Shown here one piece after another: positions 34,420 through 43,208 of a stretch of 47,906 nucleotides of DNA. Position numbers and translations under genes: made by a program. The stretch is from NCBI GenBank assembly GCA_947490345.1, contig CANLGL010000041.1:1-47906 (forward strand), written 5' to 3'. Below the pieces are notes generated by a model, which had not been told where the DNA came from, searched no databases, and saw nothing but the letters and a program-made list of their open reading frames with translations. Origin of the DNA: Deltaproteobacteria bacterium. GTDB lineage: Bacteria; Myxococcota_A; UBA796; SXON01. Position 1 is the first letter of the stretch. The number at the start of each line of letters is the position of its first letter.

Positions 34420-36011
34420 TCCCCCTGCTCCTGTCGCTCGGCGCCTGCTCCGAGGCACCCGCTCCCGCGCCCCTCCCGCCTCCCCAGCCGGGGCGGCCCG
34501 GACCTGCGGTGGCGCCAGGCGCGGGTGGAAACCTGCTGAGCTTCGGCGAGATCGACCTTGACCGCGCCGCCCCGGCGACGACCCCGATGGTGTCGAACGC
34601 AACGTGTGCGGGCTGTGACGTGGTGCTCCTGACCTTGTGTTCCGTCCGCCGGGACGCCCTCGGTGCCTACGGAAACACCGACGCCCACACGCCGGTCCTC
34701 GACGGCCTCGCCGCCCGCGGCCTGCGCTTCGACGCTGCCTACGCTGCGTCGAACTTCACGCTCCCCAGCCTCTCCTCCATCTTCACCGGCCAGTTCCCGA
34801 GCACGACCGGCGTGATGAACTGGGACCGCGGCATCGGGAAAACGGTGCCGCTACTGCCCGAGGTGCTCGGCTTCTACGGCTATGCGACCGGTGCCTTCAC
34901 CGTCGACGCCCCCTCGGGATTTCGGCCCGAGTTCGGCCTCGATCGGGGCTTTCAGCGGATGCGGGTGAGCACCCCGCGCCGAGGGACACCCGATGGCCGG
35001 CGCACCAAGGCGCCCGCCGACACGGGCGCGACCTCGGCAGAGCTCGCAGCCGAGTGGGTGGCCGGGGTGCCGAGAGACCGACCGATTTTCCTGTCCTTCC
35101 ACGATCGGGATGCCCACTACCCCTACGTGGTCGATCCCCCAGCCGCCGACCCGACGGGGCTCTTGACGGCCTTGTGGGAAGAAGGCGCAGACGCCGGCGG
35201 GCACGGTCATATGATCGCGGTCGACCCTGTCGCAGAGGCCTACAAGCACGCTGGCGCCCGAGCGAACGCGGTCTGGCGTGCGGCCTATCAGGGCGCGGTA
35301 GACCGTATGGACCAGCGCCTCGGCACCCTCCTGGCCGCGATCGACGCCCGTGGCCGGCGGGAGCGGACCCTCCTCATTGTGGTCGGTGACCATGGCGAGT
35401 CCCTGTGGGAGCACGACGAGGAGCTGCACGGCGTGGCCTACTACGACGGTGTGGCGCGGGTTCCGATGCTGGTGGTCGGGCCGGGGGTGCGCACGGGCAC
35501 CACCGACGCGCTGGCCAGCCACGTCGACCTGTTCCCCACCATCGCCGAACTGGTGGGCGCGGCCGCGCCCGCGGGCGTCGACGGCGTGTCGCTAGTGCCG
35601 CTTTTCACGGGCGCACTGCCCTCGGTGCGGAGCACCACCCTCGTGGAAGGCGGAGTCATGGCGGACCGCCCGGAGCTCCTTCGAGGCGCGCTGATCGCGC
35701 CGCCGTGGACCCTGCTGGTCCAACCTCCGGCCGCCGCACTGAAGGGAGGACCGCCCGCGCCCGGCCTACGCCCCGGCCAGATGGTGGAGAGCCTCTACGA
35801 CCTGGTTGTGGACCCTGGGCAGACCGACGACCTCGCCACCGCCCGCCCGGAGGTGGTGCGGCAGCTCCGCGAGCGCTGGGAGGGTTTCCGGCTCGCGCGC
35901 GCTGGTCGTGCGGTGCCCACCGAGCTGCGTCACGATCCGGCCTTCGTCGAGCTGCTTCGCCGCACCGGCTACGACTTCAACGCGACGAGCCCGCCGAACC
36001 CCACGCCGTGA
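34416..36011 (+). CDS. sulfatase-superfamily lipoprotein with degenerate metal site
   Basis: The 531-residue lipoprotein (VIPLLLSLGAC, Cys11) has a Pro linker and an alkaline phosphatase-superfamily domain. The nucleophile loop NFTLPSLSS has Thr115 instead of the formylglycine Cys. The first metal Asp of VxxxDT is Cys75 (LLTLCSVRRD), beside a CAGC pair at 64-67. Asp325 and His326 (VGDHGES) and His234 (DAHYPY) are kept. A Pro/Gly insert (GGPPAPGLRPGQM) interrupts the C-terminal ESLYDLVVDPGQ block. It may use other chemistry or be a binding protein. GTG start coupled by overlap to both neighbours. Confidence 0.85.
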   Translation: MIPLLLSLGACSEAPAPAPLPPPQPGRPGPAVAPGAGGNLLSFGEIDLDRAAPATTPMVSNATCAGCDVVLLTLCSVRRDALGAYGNTDAHTPVLDGLAARGLRFDAAYAASNFTLPSLSSIFTGQFPSTTGVMNWDRGIGKTVPLLPEVLGFYGYATGAFTVDAPSGFRPEFGLDRGFQRMRVSTPRRGTPDGRRTKAPADTGATSAELAAEWVAGVPRDRPIFLSFHDRDAHYPYVVDPPAADPTGLLTALWEEGADAGGHGHMIAVDPVAEAYKHAGARANAVWRAAYQGAVDRMDQRLGTLLAAIDARGRRERTLLIVVGDHGESLWEHDEELHGVAYYDGVARVPMLVVGPGVRTGTTDALASHVDLFPTIAELVGAAAPAGVDGVSLVPLFTGALPSVRSTTLVEGGVMADRPELLRGALIAPPWTLLVQPPAAALKGGPPAPGLRPGQMVESLYDLVVDPGQTDDLATARPEVVRQLRERWEGFRLARAGRAVPTELRHDPAFVELLRRTGYDFNATSPPNPTP

Positions 36012-37753
36012 GCGCGCCCTCGTCGTCAGCGCGCCGGCCGACCGCCCTGGCGATGGCGGCCGCCGCGTTGGCCACGTTCGTCTTCACCGCCGGGCTGTAC
36101 GGCGACCTCGCGACCCACCTCGGCGAGCACTTCCCGCTGACCACCTTCGACCGTGGTCACTTTCGGGTGTACGAGTCGGTGCTCGGCGGCGATCTGGGGC
36201 TTGTCGCGACCGACGTGGCTTGGCCGGTCGGCGGCCACGCCCGGGTGATGGGCTGGGTCGGAATCGTGATGACGGGATGCTTCGAGATCGTCTGTGACCC
36301 GCTCGCTGCCTATGTTCTATCGGTATGGTGCGGGCCGGCGCTTGGCGCGGCCTTCGCGGTCTTGCTCATCCGCAGACTGACGACGGTCGGTGCGATACCG
36401 GCGGCGATCCTGGCGCCCGTCGCGGCGCTGTCGCCGGTGGTGGTGGGGTTCCTCCGCTCGGGGCAAACCGCGAAATCCCAACTCTGGACGGTGGAACTGG
36501 TGCTGCTGGTCGTGGTCGGCTTGCTGGAGCGGCCGAGGGCGCTCCAGCTTCTGGCGCTCGTGGCCGCCTCAGCGCTGGTCGGCGTCCAGGCCCCACCGCT
36601 GGCCTTGCTCCTTCCTTTTGCGGTCCTGGTCCCGCTCCTCGGGCAGACCGTGCCGTGGAGGGGGCGGCTCTGGCGCGCCGGAGCGGTCGTGCTGGCGGTG
36701 GGGCTCGGTGTCGCGGGGCCGGCAGCGTACACGGCGTCGGGTGTCCCGCCCAGCGGCGGCGGGCCGGTCGTGCGCCGCGAGCCGGACGATCCGGTCTACC
36801 TGATGATCCCGGCCCAGAACCCCGACTCGAGCGTCGGCGGCGCGCGGACGCCGTCCGTGGCCGAGCCCCGGGGGAGCTTTCTGGGTCCTCCCGCTCCCGG
36901 TCCCCTGGACGCACCCGATGCGGGTGTGCACGTGACCTACCTGGGCGTGCCGCTCTTGGCCTTGGGCGTCTGGGCCTGGCGGCGGCGCGGCGCGGGACGC
37001 GGCTTCGGGGCCGGTCTCGCGGCCACGGGGGTTGCCGTCGCGATGGGTCCCTACCTCGCGTGGGGGCCCGCCTTTGTCGAGGTTGCGGGGACGCGTTTTC
37101 CCGGCCTCGCCTATCCGCTGCGCCTCCTCCACTACCCGCTGAGCGACTCGGGGCTCTGGTACCGTGCCCTCGTCCTCGTGGGGCCCGGTGTCGTGGTGCT
37201 GCTGGCGAGCGGGCTGAGCACGCTGCGTGGGCCCTGGGCAGCGCGCGTCGCGATACTGATCGCGTTGGTACTTGCTTTGGACACGGTGCGGGCGCTCTCG
37301 CCGCTATTGCCGATCCCGTCGGAGTCCGTCGCCGGGCGGGCGGAGCTGGCGCGGATCGCGGCGGACGAAACGCGCGGCGCGGTGCTCGACCTGCCCTTCG
37401 AGCGCAGCCAGCTCGACGCCGAAGCGGCGCTCCTGCGCGCGGCGCTCCACCGGCGCCCGTCGAGTGTCGTGCCCAACCACACCATGCTCGGCATCTACCC
37501 CCACCTTCAGCGCCTGGACCGCGAGCTTCGGGCCGCGCTGGCGTCGTCCGATGTCGCCTCAGCGCTCCGGTCGCTTGGTTTTGCCTGGGTGATCCTGGAC
37601 ACCGAGGTGGTGCCGCCGCCGCCGCCGAACCAACGTCTGGAGCGTGAGCGTGCCGCACCCGCGGCGGCGGTCACCGAGGCGGCGCTGAGTGCCGGGCTCG
37701 GGCCGCCTACGTCGGCGGGGGCCCTCCGCTTCTGGAGGGTGGCGGGGGAGTGA
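36008..37753 (+). CDS. large polytopic membrane protein, GT-C/YfhO-like
   Basis: The 581-residue protein has about eleven to thirteen hydrophobic spans with an early periplasmic loop (about 30-75; LTTFDRGHFRVYE) and a C-terminal soluble domain (about 440-581). This matches GT-C-type lipid-linked sugar transferases and YfhO-like proteins, but no catalytic motif can be named with confidence. A Pro/Gly-rich loop interrupts the middle (about 275-305). GTG start at 36008 overlaps the sulfatase-like stop; the next gene follows by 7 bp. It may add or flip the glycan that its neighbours modify. Confidence 0.65.
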   Translation: MSAPSSSARRPTALAMAAAALATFVFTAGLYGDLATHLGEHFPLTTFDRGHFRVYESVLGGDLGLVATDVAWPVGGHARVMGWVGIVMTGCFEIVCDPLAAYVLSVWCGPALGAAFAVLLIRRLTTVGAIPAAILAPVAALSPVVVGFLRSGQTAKSQLWTVELVLLVVVGLLERPRALQLLALVAASALVGVQAPPLALLLPFAVLVPLLGQTVPWRGRLWRAGAVVLAVGLGVAGPAAYTASGVPPSGGGPVVRREPDDPVYLMIPAQNPDSSVGGARTPSVAEPRGSFLGPPAPGPLDAPDAGVHVTYLGVPLLALGVWAWRRRGAGRGFGAGLAATGVAVAMGPYLAWGPAFVEVAGTRFPGLAYPLRLLHYPLSDSGLWYRALVLVGPGVVVLLASGLSTLRGPWAARVAILIALVLALDTVRALSPLLPIPSESVAGRAELARIAADETRGAVLDLPFERSQLDAEAALLRAALHRRPSSVVPNHTMLGIYPHLQRLDRELRAALASSDVASALRSLGFAWVILDTEVVPPPPPNQRLERERAAPAAAVTEAALSAGLGPPTSAGALRFWRVAGE

Positions 37754-37760
37754 GAGGTCA

Positions 37761-39971
37761 GTGGATTGCGACCTTCGCGCCCGCGCCATAGCGGCACCGG
37801 TGCGCCCACAACTCCCTTCTTGGCTGACGGGCCGCGTCGCCGCGTTGGGCGTCGCTGCGCTGGCCGGCGCAGCGCTCGGCGCGAGCCTCGCCAATGGTGT
37901 GGCGATCGAGCGTGCGTCTGGGGCGCCAGCGGGCTGGCACAGCCAAGAATCCAAAGCGCCGTACATGAACCAGGCCACGCTGGGGGAGCTCGGCGACAGC
38001 GCGAATCAGTGGTCCCTGTCGGCCTACAGCAGCCTTCGCGCCGACGCGCCCGCGGCGGCCGGGAGCCTCACGGTCGAACTCGGCGTCGAGGGGCAACTGT
38101 GGCTCCTGCCCACGGGACAAGGCGCTCGTGAGGCCGAGGGCAGCGCGCTGGCGCTCTCCACCGGGAAAGCGCCGGCCGGCGTCGAGCTGACCGCCGGCCG
38201 CCCGCCGCGAGCGCTCGACTGCTCCGGCTCCCTCCCTCCTCCCGGGTGGGGCGCCTATACGGTGCGCTGGTCCACGACCGTGACCGGCTGGCGCGCAGAG
38301 CACGGTGGGGCCACACTGAGCTGCGCCTCGACGTCCCGCGACGGCACTCCCGTCCTCAGCGCGGGCCTGCACCGGGTCCGCTTGGCAGAACTGTCGGTCG
38401 ACGGCGGGCCGAGCGCCCCCCCCGGCAGCACAGCCTTGATCCTCGTGTCCGCGATCGGCGGCGCGCTGGTCCTCACCGCGATCGTGACGCTGGAGTTGGC
38501 GGCGGGGGTCACGCCGGTCGCCGTCATGCTGGCGTGCCTGCCGCTGCTGCTGGCGCCGCTTGGGGGCTTACTGAATCTGGACGGCCTGCACGAGGCGCTC
38601 CGCGTGCCATCCCTTCGGGTTCAGCTTTTTCCGGCCACGATGGCGGCTCTGGTGGCGCTCTTCGGTCACGCGGGCGCGTGGGCCGGCTGGGCGGCCCAGC
38701 GGCAGGTCCCGCGCGGTGCAGCCGCGGGGGCTTCTGGGCTCTTGGGCGTGCTCTGCGTCGCGGCGATCCTGAGCCACGGGAGTGCGGCCTGGCTCCCCGC
38801 CGCGCTGGGCGCGAGCGCGGGCGTGGGCCTCGGCGCGGCGGTGATGCTGCGCCTGGTACGCCGCGTCGACATCGACACCCTGACCGCTTCCGCTGGCGTA
38901 CTGAGTTTCGCTGCCGTCGCCGCGGCGGCGACCGCGGCGTGCGGCGCGAGACCGCTGCTCGTCCTCTGGTCGGTGCTCGGCGGCGGGGCGCTCGGCCTGC
39001 TCGTCCAGCTGCACCTGCACGCGCGCCGCGTTCGGCTCTACAACACGCTCTCCCTCGTGGCGGCGGTTTTCGGGTGCGTCGCCGCCGAGATGGCGACCCG
39101 ATCGAGCTCGGTCGGCCCCCTGTGGGACGCCACGAACCCGGTGCAGGGCGCAGGGGATGTCGCGACCCTGGCTACACAGCTGGACGCCTTGCACGCGGCC
39201 CAACACACGACCTACCCCAGCGAAGGCTACCCCGTCGCGGCGCCCGCCAAAGTCGGCCTGCGCGTCGTCTGTCTCGGCGGCAGCTCAACCGCGGGGGCCT
39301 ACCAGAACGCGGACATCCGAGAGTTCTACCCCACCGTCCTCCAAACGATGGTGCCTGGCGGCGTCGAGGTGTTGAACCAGGCAGCCGGTGGGTGGAACAG
39401 CCTGCACATCGCCTTGTTCGCCACGTCCAGCTTCGACCGGTTGGCCCCCGATGTCGTCACCGTCTACACCGGCGTGAACGAAGTCGTGCCGGTGCCGGTC
39501 CCGTACAAGACACTCTACGCGAGCTGGCAAGCCGGCGGGCTGCGCGCCGGGTGGGGCGCCCTCGGCTCTTTCCGCATGTTCCAAGGCCTTCGGAGCGTCA
39601 CCCGGTCGCTTCGGCCCGCGGTCGTGGCCGTTCCTCCGGAACACACCCGCGAAAACCTCACGACGATCCTCGAAGCCGCCCGCTCCGAGGGTGCGCGGGT
39701 GCTTTTTTTGTCCGAAGCCGTCCAGCCCCGCCCGGAGGCCTTCTCCGCCTACTGGAGGGTGATGGCCGACCTGGCGGCGGCTCAGCCCGACGTGGCGTAC
39801 TACGACAGCGCCGAGGCCCTGCGTCCGCTCGGTGGGAGCGCCTTCCTGGACCAGAACCACCTGTCCGCCACCGGCCACCGCCGCCTGGCCGAGGTGATTG
39901 CGGCGGAGCTGTCGCGCTTGGGCTGGATGGCTACGCACGGGGCCGCGGACGAATCGGTGCCGCCGCTGTGA
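37761..39971 (+). CDS. SGNH hydrolase fused to a multi-pass membrane domain, paralog
   Basis: The 736-residue protein has an N-terminal span, a periplasmic beta domain (about 60-220), some seven to eight spans (about 225-450) and a C-terminal SGNH domain: VCLGGSSTAG with Ser508, NQAAGGWNSLHI, YTGVNEV and DQNHLSATGH (Asp697, His700). YPSEGYPV precedes block I as in the paralog at 23015. The GTG at 37761 is chosen because it has GAGAGG upstream and follows the previous stop by 7 bp. It is the last gene of the FG-GAP/sulfatase-like/GT-C-like operon, a likely transferase of acyl groups to a surface polymer. Confidence 0.85.
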   Translation: MDCDLRARAIAAPVRPQLPSWLTGRVAALGVAALAGAALGASLANGVAIERASGAPAGWHSQESKAPYMNQATLGELGDSANQWSLSAYSSLRADAPAAAGSLTVELGVEGQLWLLPTGQGAREAEGSALALSTGKAPAGVELTAGRPPRALDCSGSLPPPGWGAYTVRWSTTVTGWRAEHGGATLSCASTSRDGTPVLSAGLHRVRLAELSVDGGPSAPPGSTALILVSAIGGALVLTAIVTLELAAGVTPVAVMLACLPLLLAPLGGLLNLDGLHEALRVPSLRVQLFPATMAALVALFGHAGAWAGWAAQRQVPRGAAAGASGLLGVLCVAAILSHGSAAWLPAALGASAGVGLGAAVMLRLVRRVDIDTLTASAGVLSFAAVAAAATAACGARPLLVLWSVLGGGALGLLVQLHLHARRVRLYNTLSLVAAVFGCVAAEMATRSSSVGPLWDATNPVQGAGDVATLATQLDALHAAQHTTYPSEGYPVAAPAKVGLRVVCLGGSSTAGAYQNADIREFYPTVLQTMVPGGVEVLNQAAGGWNSLHIALFATSSFDRLAPDVVTVYTGVNEVVPVPVPYKTLYASWQAGGLRAGWGALGSFRMFQGLRSVTRSLRPAVVAVPPEHTRENLTTILEAARSEGARVLFLSEAVQPRPEAFSAYWRVMADLAAAQPDVAYYDSAEALRPLGGSAFLDQNHLSATGHRRLAEVIAAELSRLGWMATHGAADESVPPL

Positions 39972-40006
39972 GGGCGGTGGCGCCGCCGTTCGCGCGGCCG
40001 CAGTGC

Positions 40007-41101
40007 TCAGCGCACTCGTAAGCGTTCGATCAGTTGGGGCGTGAGTGCCGTCGCGACGACATCATGCCCGTGGCGAGTCCAGTGCCCGTCGAACACGAAG
40101 TAGGTGCGCTCCGCCGTTTCGGCGCGTCGTAACGGCTCGGTCAGGTCTACGGCCGTCATCCCGGACGGCACCTCCGCGAGCAAGGCACGCGCTGGCGCGT
40201 CCAGGTCGGGCTCGACGCGGACGCCGAAGAGCGCGAAGGTCGCCTCGGCACGGGCGGGGCTGATCACGAACGCGGGTGGGGCGAAACCGATGACCACGGG
40301 TCGCCCGCCGCTTCGGGTCGCGAGCTCGGACAGCGCACGACGGGTGGGCTCCAGGCCCGTGCGGAGGTCGGCGCCGCGGAGAAACGGCACCGCCTCCGCG
40401 CGGAAGCGAGCGGAGCGGCCGGGGTCTGCGGCTGCCGCCCGCGCTCGCCACAAGGCGGTGCCGTGAAAATACAAAAACGACCATGAAAAAATCCGATCTA
40501 TCGGAGAGCTGAGCGAAGGAAGTAGCTGAGTCCGGGCCGGATATCCCTCGGGCCGAAACGACAGGTTGTCCTGGATGTCGTTCCCCAGGAAGAACATGAG
40601 GAGAATGGCGTCCGCGTCGAGCACGGTAGCCAGCCGCTCCGCCTGTCGCGCGGCGTGGAAGGTGCCGAAGCCATCTACGCCAGCGTTGACCACCTCGACC
40701 GGCCGCCCCAGCTCCGTCGTGAGCCGTCGTGAAAGTCCGGCGCAAAAGGTTTCGGTCTCATCCACCTGAACCGCGAGCGTGGAAGAATCCCCCACCGCGA
40801 GGACTCGGAGGGCGCCGGAGGCCTTCGGCCCCAGCTCCGGCCCGCGTGTGCCGACGGAGTTCACCCGGACCTCCGTGACGAACTCGGGCGTCCGCATGTG
40901 CCCGACGGCGCCGGGGCGGAGGACCTGCCCGAGCTCGGGGTCGGGCACGAAGATCGACGTGTCGTAGAGGTTGGGCGCGTTCACCAACAGCGAGGCGCCC
41001 TCGACGCCGGACCAACGCCGCCCCACCAGCTCCGCACCGGCGAGCGCGACGCACAAGCTCACCGTCACGAGGCCGACCCGGGCGAACCAGCGTGTGCGCA
41101 T
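40007..41101 (-). CDS. membrane-anchored SGNH hydrolase-like protein
   Basis: The 364-residue protein has an N-terminal signal anchor (about 8-26) and an SGNH fold: VLAVGDSSTLAVQV with Ser106, VNAGVDGFGT, FFLGNDIQDN and a C-terminal FDGHWTRHGH with Asp338 and His340. The DxHW-x-x-x-GH ending is common in SGNH proteins of polysaccharide acetylation systems. It is convergent with the SGNH-membrane gene at 37761, 35 bp apart, with no strong terminator visible. It shares its strand with the Pro-rich lipoprotein gene 25 bp upstream. Confidence 0.85.
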   Translation of the reverse strand: MRTRWFARVGLVTVSLCVALAGAELVGRRWSGVEGASLLVNAPNLYDTSIFVPDPELGQVLRPGAVGHMRTPEFVTEVRVNSVGTRGPELGPKASGALRVLAVGDSSTLAVQVDETETFCAGLSRRLTTELGRPVEVVNAGVDGFGTFHAARQAERLATVLDADAILLMFFLGNDIQDNLSFRPEGYPARTQLLPSLSSPIDRIFSWSFLYFHGTALWRARAAAADPGRSARFRAEAVPFLRGADLRTGLEPTRRALSELATRSGGRPVVIGFAPPAFVISPARAEATFALFGVRVEPDLDAPARALLAEVPSGMTAVDLTEPLRRAETAERTYFVFDGHWTRHGHDVVATALTPQLIERLRVR

Positions 41102-41126
41102 CCGCGCGGGCTATTCCATCGACCGC

Positions 41127-41870
41127 CTACCCGGGCGTCGGCGCTGCCCCGGCGGCCGGCGCGAGCGGCACTCGCGCCGCCGGTCCGCCCTTATGGGACC
41201 AAGGGAGGCCTTCGGTCCAGGTGAGCTCCTTCGAGACCGTGATCTCCACGGCGACGTCCTTGCCGGACAACTTGATGGGCGTCGCGGTGCCGCCAGAGAG
41301 GCCAACGCTGGGCCCGGACGATTCGCGCACGCTCACGTAGATGGGGCGATCGTAGGTCGCCGGCACCTTCACCGAGAAGGTGCCGTCGGTGATCTCTACG
41401 GTGTCGAGCACCTCCGGCGACGCGGCGGCGCCACTGCCCTTCGCCGCGGTGAAGTCCACCTGGCCCTTCTTGAGCCCCTTCACCGTGCCGGAGATGGTGA
41501 CCGACGGGCCGGACCCGATGAGCGACGCGAAGCCTGCCGGCTTCATCGGCGCCTGCAATTCAGTCGGGGCGCCTTCGGGGGGGGGCTTGCTGGGGTCGGG
41601 AGCTTCGGCGCCCAGCGGAGGCGGCGGAGCGGCGCTGGGATCGCCGGGAGCGGCCGTCGCGCCGACCGGAGCGGCCTGCCCGTCGACCGGCGCGCCGTCG
41701 CCAGGAGGCGGGCCCGGCGGTTGGCCTTCGCCGGGCGGCTGGCCGGGGGTCATCTCAGCAGGAGGCGGGGCACCACCGGGGGACGGACCGCCCGCCTCGG
41801 GGGACACGGGACACGCCGCGAGGAAGAGCGCGGCAACGAGGAGGAAGCGGGAGGGCGCGTGGAGAGTCAT
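41127..41870 (-). CDS. Pro/Gly-rich lipoprotein with a C-terminal beta domain
   Basis: The 247-residue lipoprotein (LAAC, Cys20) has a very long Pro/Gly/Ala linker (about 24-108) and a C-terminal beta domain of about 130 residues (VTISGTVKGLKKGQVDF then GTFSVKVP), perhaps a carboxypeptidase-regulatory-like Ig fold. No enzyme motif is seen. It probably displays a small binding domain away from the membrane. It precedes the SGNH gene ending at 40007 and may be co-transcribed with it. Confidence 0.75.
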   Translation of the reverse strand: MTLHAPSRFLLVAALFLAACPVSPEAGGPSPGGAPPPAEMTPGQPPGEGQPPGPPPGDGAPVDGQAAPVGATAAPGDPSAAPPPPLGAEAPDPSKPPPEGAPTELQAPMKPAGFASLIGSGPSVTISGTVKGLKKGQVDFTAAKGSGAAASPEVLDTVEITDGTFSVKVPATYDRPIYVSVRESSGPSVGLSGGTATPIKLSGKDVAVEITVSKELTWTEGLPWSHKGGPAARVPLAPAAGAAPTPG

Positions 41871-41936
41871 GCCGCGATCGGAACACGACTGGGGCGCGGC
41901 GTCAATCGCCAGGGGGTCTGACCCTGCAAGCCGGCG

Positions 41937-43208
41937 TCACGATTCGTCCATCACGGCGAGGATTGGTGAGCCTCCGCCCATCTCCTCGGCCTCCAGACCC
42001 GCCAACGCCAGGAGCGTGGCGCCAAGCTCCTCCGGGCGGAGCGCGGTGCCGCCGGCCTCGGGAGCGCCCGTGGCCAAGGACACGGGCCGCCCCACCAAGG
42101 CATCGTCGTAGGCACCCACGACCATGCCCCCCCGAATCCCGGCGCCGACGAGCATCGCGGAGGTGAACGTCCAGTGGTCCTTCCCACCGGCCGCGTTCAG
42201 GCGCGGCGTACGCCCCATCTCGGACAGCACGACGACGGTGGTCTCGTCGAGCAAGGAGGCCCCTCCCGCGCCCGGGCGAGCGGCCATGTCGTCGAGGATC
42301 GTGGAGAGGTCACCGAACAAGAGGTCGAAGTGGATGCCCTGCACGTCGTTGTTGGAGTGGGTGTCCCATCCGAGCTCGAACTGGCCCAAGTGCTCGACGA
42401 TCGCGCATCGTGAATACCCAGCCTCGAAACACTGGAGCGCGGCCGAAACCCGATCCGGTACCGGGATGAGCGAGTCACTCCCGAGGTCTCGGCCAAGGTC
42501 GAAGAGCGCGGCCTCGCCCCGCACGAGCGCCGCGCGCTCGTAGGCCGCGACCAGCGCCGCGCCGACCCCTTGAGGCTGGCCGCTCGCCTGGTCACGGGCC
42601 CAACTCGCCGCCCGCTTTTGAGCAAAGGCCTCCGCGGCGGTCAGCGCATTGGCGCTCGCGACGGCAATCGGGGAGTCGCTGCGGCGGAAGGCGTCGGCGC
42701 TCAGGAGCTCGGCCAGCTGGTTGTTGTCCCCCAGGCGGACGACCGCGTCGGCATGGGCGGCGGTAAAGCTGGGGCCGCCCAGCACGAGGTGAGGCAGGCG
42801 CCAACCCCGGTCCGAAGCGGCGATGCGCGTGGCCCAATCGTCGGCCTCGCCCTCCCCGGCACCACAGAAAAGGAGCCGGCGGCAGCGCTCGTGCGTGAGC
42901 GAGCGCACCTCGATCCCATTGATGATGGCGGTGCGAGCGGCGTAGCGTTCAAAGAACGCACGCACGTTCGGTCGCGACGCAGCATCCGCGAACGTCAGGC
43001 CCCCGATCTCGGCGGGCGTCGCCTCGGGGTCGACGTCCACGAGGGCCGGGTCCACGTCGGGGGCAAAAACCCAGGTCGGGTCCCACCCGCCGCGCGCGAA
43101 GACGAACAAGAACTTTCGCGCGGCGAGGTCGGCGGCGCGCGCGCGGCGTGGCGCGAGCGTGGCTGCGAGCGCGGCTGCGAAGGCGAGGAGGGACCGCCGG
43201 CTGAGCAT
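41937..43208 (-). CDS. DUF1501 protein with a twin-arginine-like signal
   Basis: The 423-residue protein starts with SRRSLLAF, a twin-arginine-type leader (about 1-25), and belongs to the DUF1501 family: FARGGWDPTWVF, ELGWDTHSNN, VVVLSEMGRTPRLN and GKDHW. The fold is related to the alkaline phosphatase/sulfatase superfamily, and DUF1501 genes are usually paired with DUF1549/PSD1-type genes, as here. Function is not established. Its ATG overlaps the stop of the upstream gene as TGATG. It is the last gene of a three-gene unit. Confidence 0.88.
   Translation of the reverse strand: MLSRRSLLAFAAALAATLAPRRARAADLAARKFLFVFARGGWDPTWVFAPDVDPALVDVDPEATPAEIGGLTFADAASRPNVRAFFERYAARTAIINGIEVRSLTHERCRRLLFCGAGEGEADDWATRIAASDRGWRLPHLVLGGPSFTAAHADAVVRLGDNNQLAELLSADAFRRSDSPIAVASANALTAAEAFAQKRAASWARDQASGQPQGVGAALVAAYERAALVRGEAALFDLGRDLGSDSLIPVPDRVSAALQCFEAGYSRCAIVEHLGQFELGWDTHSNNDVQGIHFDLLFGDLSTILDDMAARPGAGGASLLDETTVVVLSEMGRTPRLNAAGGKDHWTFTSAMLVGAGIRGGMVVGAYDDALVGRPVSLATGAPEAGGTALRPEELGATLLALAGLEAEEMGGGSPILAVMDES

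Noticed and set aside
36325..37658. Long frames on both strands over the GT-C-like gene
   Set aside because: They are Arg/Ala/Gly-rich without motifs and overlap the coupled gene starting at 36008, which has clear membrane spans.
41911..41927. Small GGGTC/GACCC inverted repeat, also near 13455-13465 on the other strand
   Set aside because: The shared part is about 11 bp and of a kind common in GC-rich genomes; not enough to call an element or terminator.
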